Shown here: positions 63,130 to 64,000 of the stretch, in pieces
Numbering within the stretch: position 1 is the stretch's first letter
How the letters are laid out: each line of letters starts with the position of its first letter
The notes under the pieces: model-generated
The model's input: only the letters and a program-made list of their open reading frames with translations
What the model was told of the DNA's origin: nothing
Database searches by the model: none
Source: Paenibacillus terrae
GTDB taxonomy: Bacteria; Bacillota; Bacilli; Paenibacillales; Paenibacillaceae
Length of the DNA: 64,000 bases
Direction of reading: 5' to 3'
Assembly: GCF_000943545.1 (NCBI RefSeq)
Contig: NZ_JTHP01000018.1
Coordinates: 1-64,000, forward strand
Made by a program: the position numbers and the translations under genes

Positions 63130-64000
63130 TTGGGACACGAACGCGATCTTGTGTATCGGATGTCGTTGGAACGGAGCATGAGTATCAGAGAAGCCTTAGT
63201 TGAGGCTTCTTCTTTTTTAGGGAGCTGCGGCGTGCTGGAGCCGCAGCATAACGCCCGCCTGCTGCTGGAGCATGTGCTCGGGCTGGAAGGCACGGCGTTC
63301 TACGCTGCGCTGGGCGATCCGTTCCCAGCCTCCGACAAAGAGGCGTGGGAAGCGGTCATAGCCCGCAAAGCAGCGGGTGAGCCAGCGCAGTATATTATCG
63401 GACGGCAGGAGTTTTATGGCCGTCCGTTCGCGGTTTCGCCGTCGGTGCTGATTCCGCGGCCCGAGACAGAACTGCTGGTCGAGGCTATTCTTCAGCACGG
63501 CGACCGATTGTGGCCGGACGGCGCTCCGCAGGCGCTCGATATCGGCGCGGGCAGCGGGGCGATTGCCGTCACGCTGGCGGCTGAGCGGCCCCGGTGGCGC
63601 GTGGTGGCGGGGGATATTTCCTCCGCAGCGCTGGAGATGGCGGCGCATAACGCCGCTGCCAACGGCGCAGCCGTGGAGCTGCGCGAAGGCGATCTGCTGG
63701 CGCCGTTTGCGGGAGAGGCGGTGGACATCCTGGTGTCCAATCCGCCGTATATCCCGGCTGCCGACATCGCAGGCTTGCAGCCGGAGGTGCGCGATCATGA
63801 GCCTCGCATGGCACTGGATGGCGGGCCTGACGGGCTTGGCCCGTATCGGGCGATGCTGGAGCAGCTTGAGCTGCTTCAGGCCCCGCCGCGGTTGATCGGG
63901 TTCGAGCTGGGCATGGGACAGGCCAGAGACGTGGCTGGACTGCTGGAGCAGGCAGGTCATTGGAATACGATCCTGATCGTTCCGGACCTTGCTGGAATCG
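63130..64000 (+). CDS. prmC: release factor glutamine methyltransferase, 3' end beyond window
   Basis: N5-glutamine methyltransferase acting on the GGQ of RF1/RF2. Good spacing of AGAGG favours a TTG at 63130 three bases after prfA; ATG codons at 63160 and 63178 are in frame alternatives. N-terminal helices (SIREALVEASSFLGSCGVLE) are followed by YIIGRQEFYGRPFAVSPSVL with IPRPETELLVE, the SAM motif ALDIGAGSGAIAVTLA and the catalytic VSNPPYIP. The last about 600 bases are very GC-rich compared with prfA. The frame is open to the window end. Confidence 0.95.
   Translation, partial: MGHERDLVYRMSLERSMSIREALVEASSFLGSCGVLEPQHNARLLLEHVLGLEGTAFYAALGDPFPASDKEAWEAVIARKAAGEPAQYIIGRQEFYGRPFAVSPSVLIPRPETELLVEAILQHGDRLWPDGAPQALDIGAGSGAIAVTLAAERPRWRVVAGDISSAALEMAAHNAAANGAAVELREGDLLAPFAGEAVDILVSNPPYIPAADIAGLQPEVRDHEPRMALDGGPDGLGPYRAMLEQLELLQAPPRLIGFELGMGQARDVAGLLEQAGHWNTILIVPDLAGI

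Noticed and set aside
62179..63138. 319-codon frame opposite prfA
   Set aside because: Antisense shadow of a highly conserved release factor gene.
63217..63960. 247-codon frame opposite prmC
   Set aside because: Produced by the high GC of prmC, whose SAM and NPPY motifs are on the other strand.

Overview
The window looks like a chromosomal segment of a Paenibacillus, most likely of the P. polymyxa group. The evidence is the mix of Bacillus-type housekeeping genes (prfA-prmC, ychF, type 2 IPP isomerase, cardiolipin synthase, LytR-CpsA-Psr protein), strong AGGAGG ribosome binding sites, frequent TTG/GTG starts, moderate background GC with a few very GC-rich genes, and a glutaminyl-tRNA synthetase, which most Bacillales lack. 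The species call is inference.

Layout. 0-5 kb: an XRE regulator, a small unknown gene, an orphan promoter-to-terminator unit that looks like a structured RNA (about 988-1173), a secreted esterase with a leader terminator, and a desaturase-like flavoprotein co-transcribed with a TetR repressor behind twin operators. 5-11.4 kb: a run of SMI1/KNR4-type and unrecognised proteins, including one decayed HEAT-like gene, resembling an immunity-gene neighbourhood. 11.4-18 kb: ordinary genes (DEAD-box helicase with 75-bp tandem repeats, CDF metal exporter, LCP protein, AI-2E family permease, LLM monooxygenase).

18-30.8 kb: an AT-rich accessory island built from wreckage. It holds an IS630 remnant, a group IIC intron inserted after a terminator hairpin and interrupted by a truncated IS1182-type element, a TnpB remnant, glycosyltransferases, broken AIR-synthase-like and nucleotidyltransferase genes, a palindromic repeat, an intact-looking three-gene ABC-2 exporter, a pyruvyltransferase-like gene, a frameshifted lanthipeptide-like leader, a GH3 fragment, and a nearly complete but inactivated IS4-family element with 19-bp ends. 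It looks like a decayed natural-product or surface-polymer locus.

31-40 kb: a Fur-box-controlled siderophore ATPase with an FhuF-like reductase, glutathione peroxidase, then a redox set (NADH oxidase, 33-aa membrane protein, formate/nitrite channel, molybdopterin oxidoreductase) with Rex/FNR-type palindromes before the oxidase and the channel. mobA at 45.8 kb could supply the cofactor. 40-57 kb: acetyltransferases, glnS, MFS permease, a LysE gene broken in a G6 tract, VOC protein, Lrp regulator, a TetR/paired-SMR/PfkB operon, two phospholipase-D-fold proteins, and a DUF606-Crp-DUF606 module overlapping a truncated MFS gene. 57-64 kb: maa, fni, GNAT, ychF, an alpha/beta hydrolase behind a leader ORF and terminator, prfA, and prmC running off the end.
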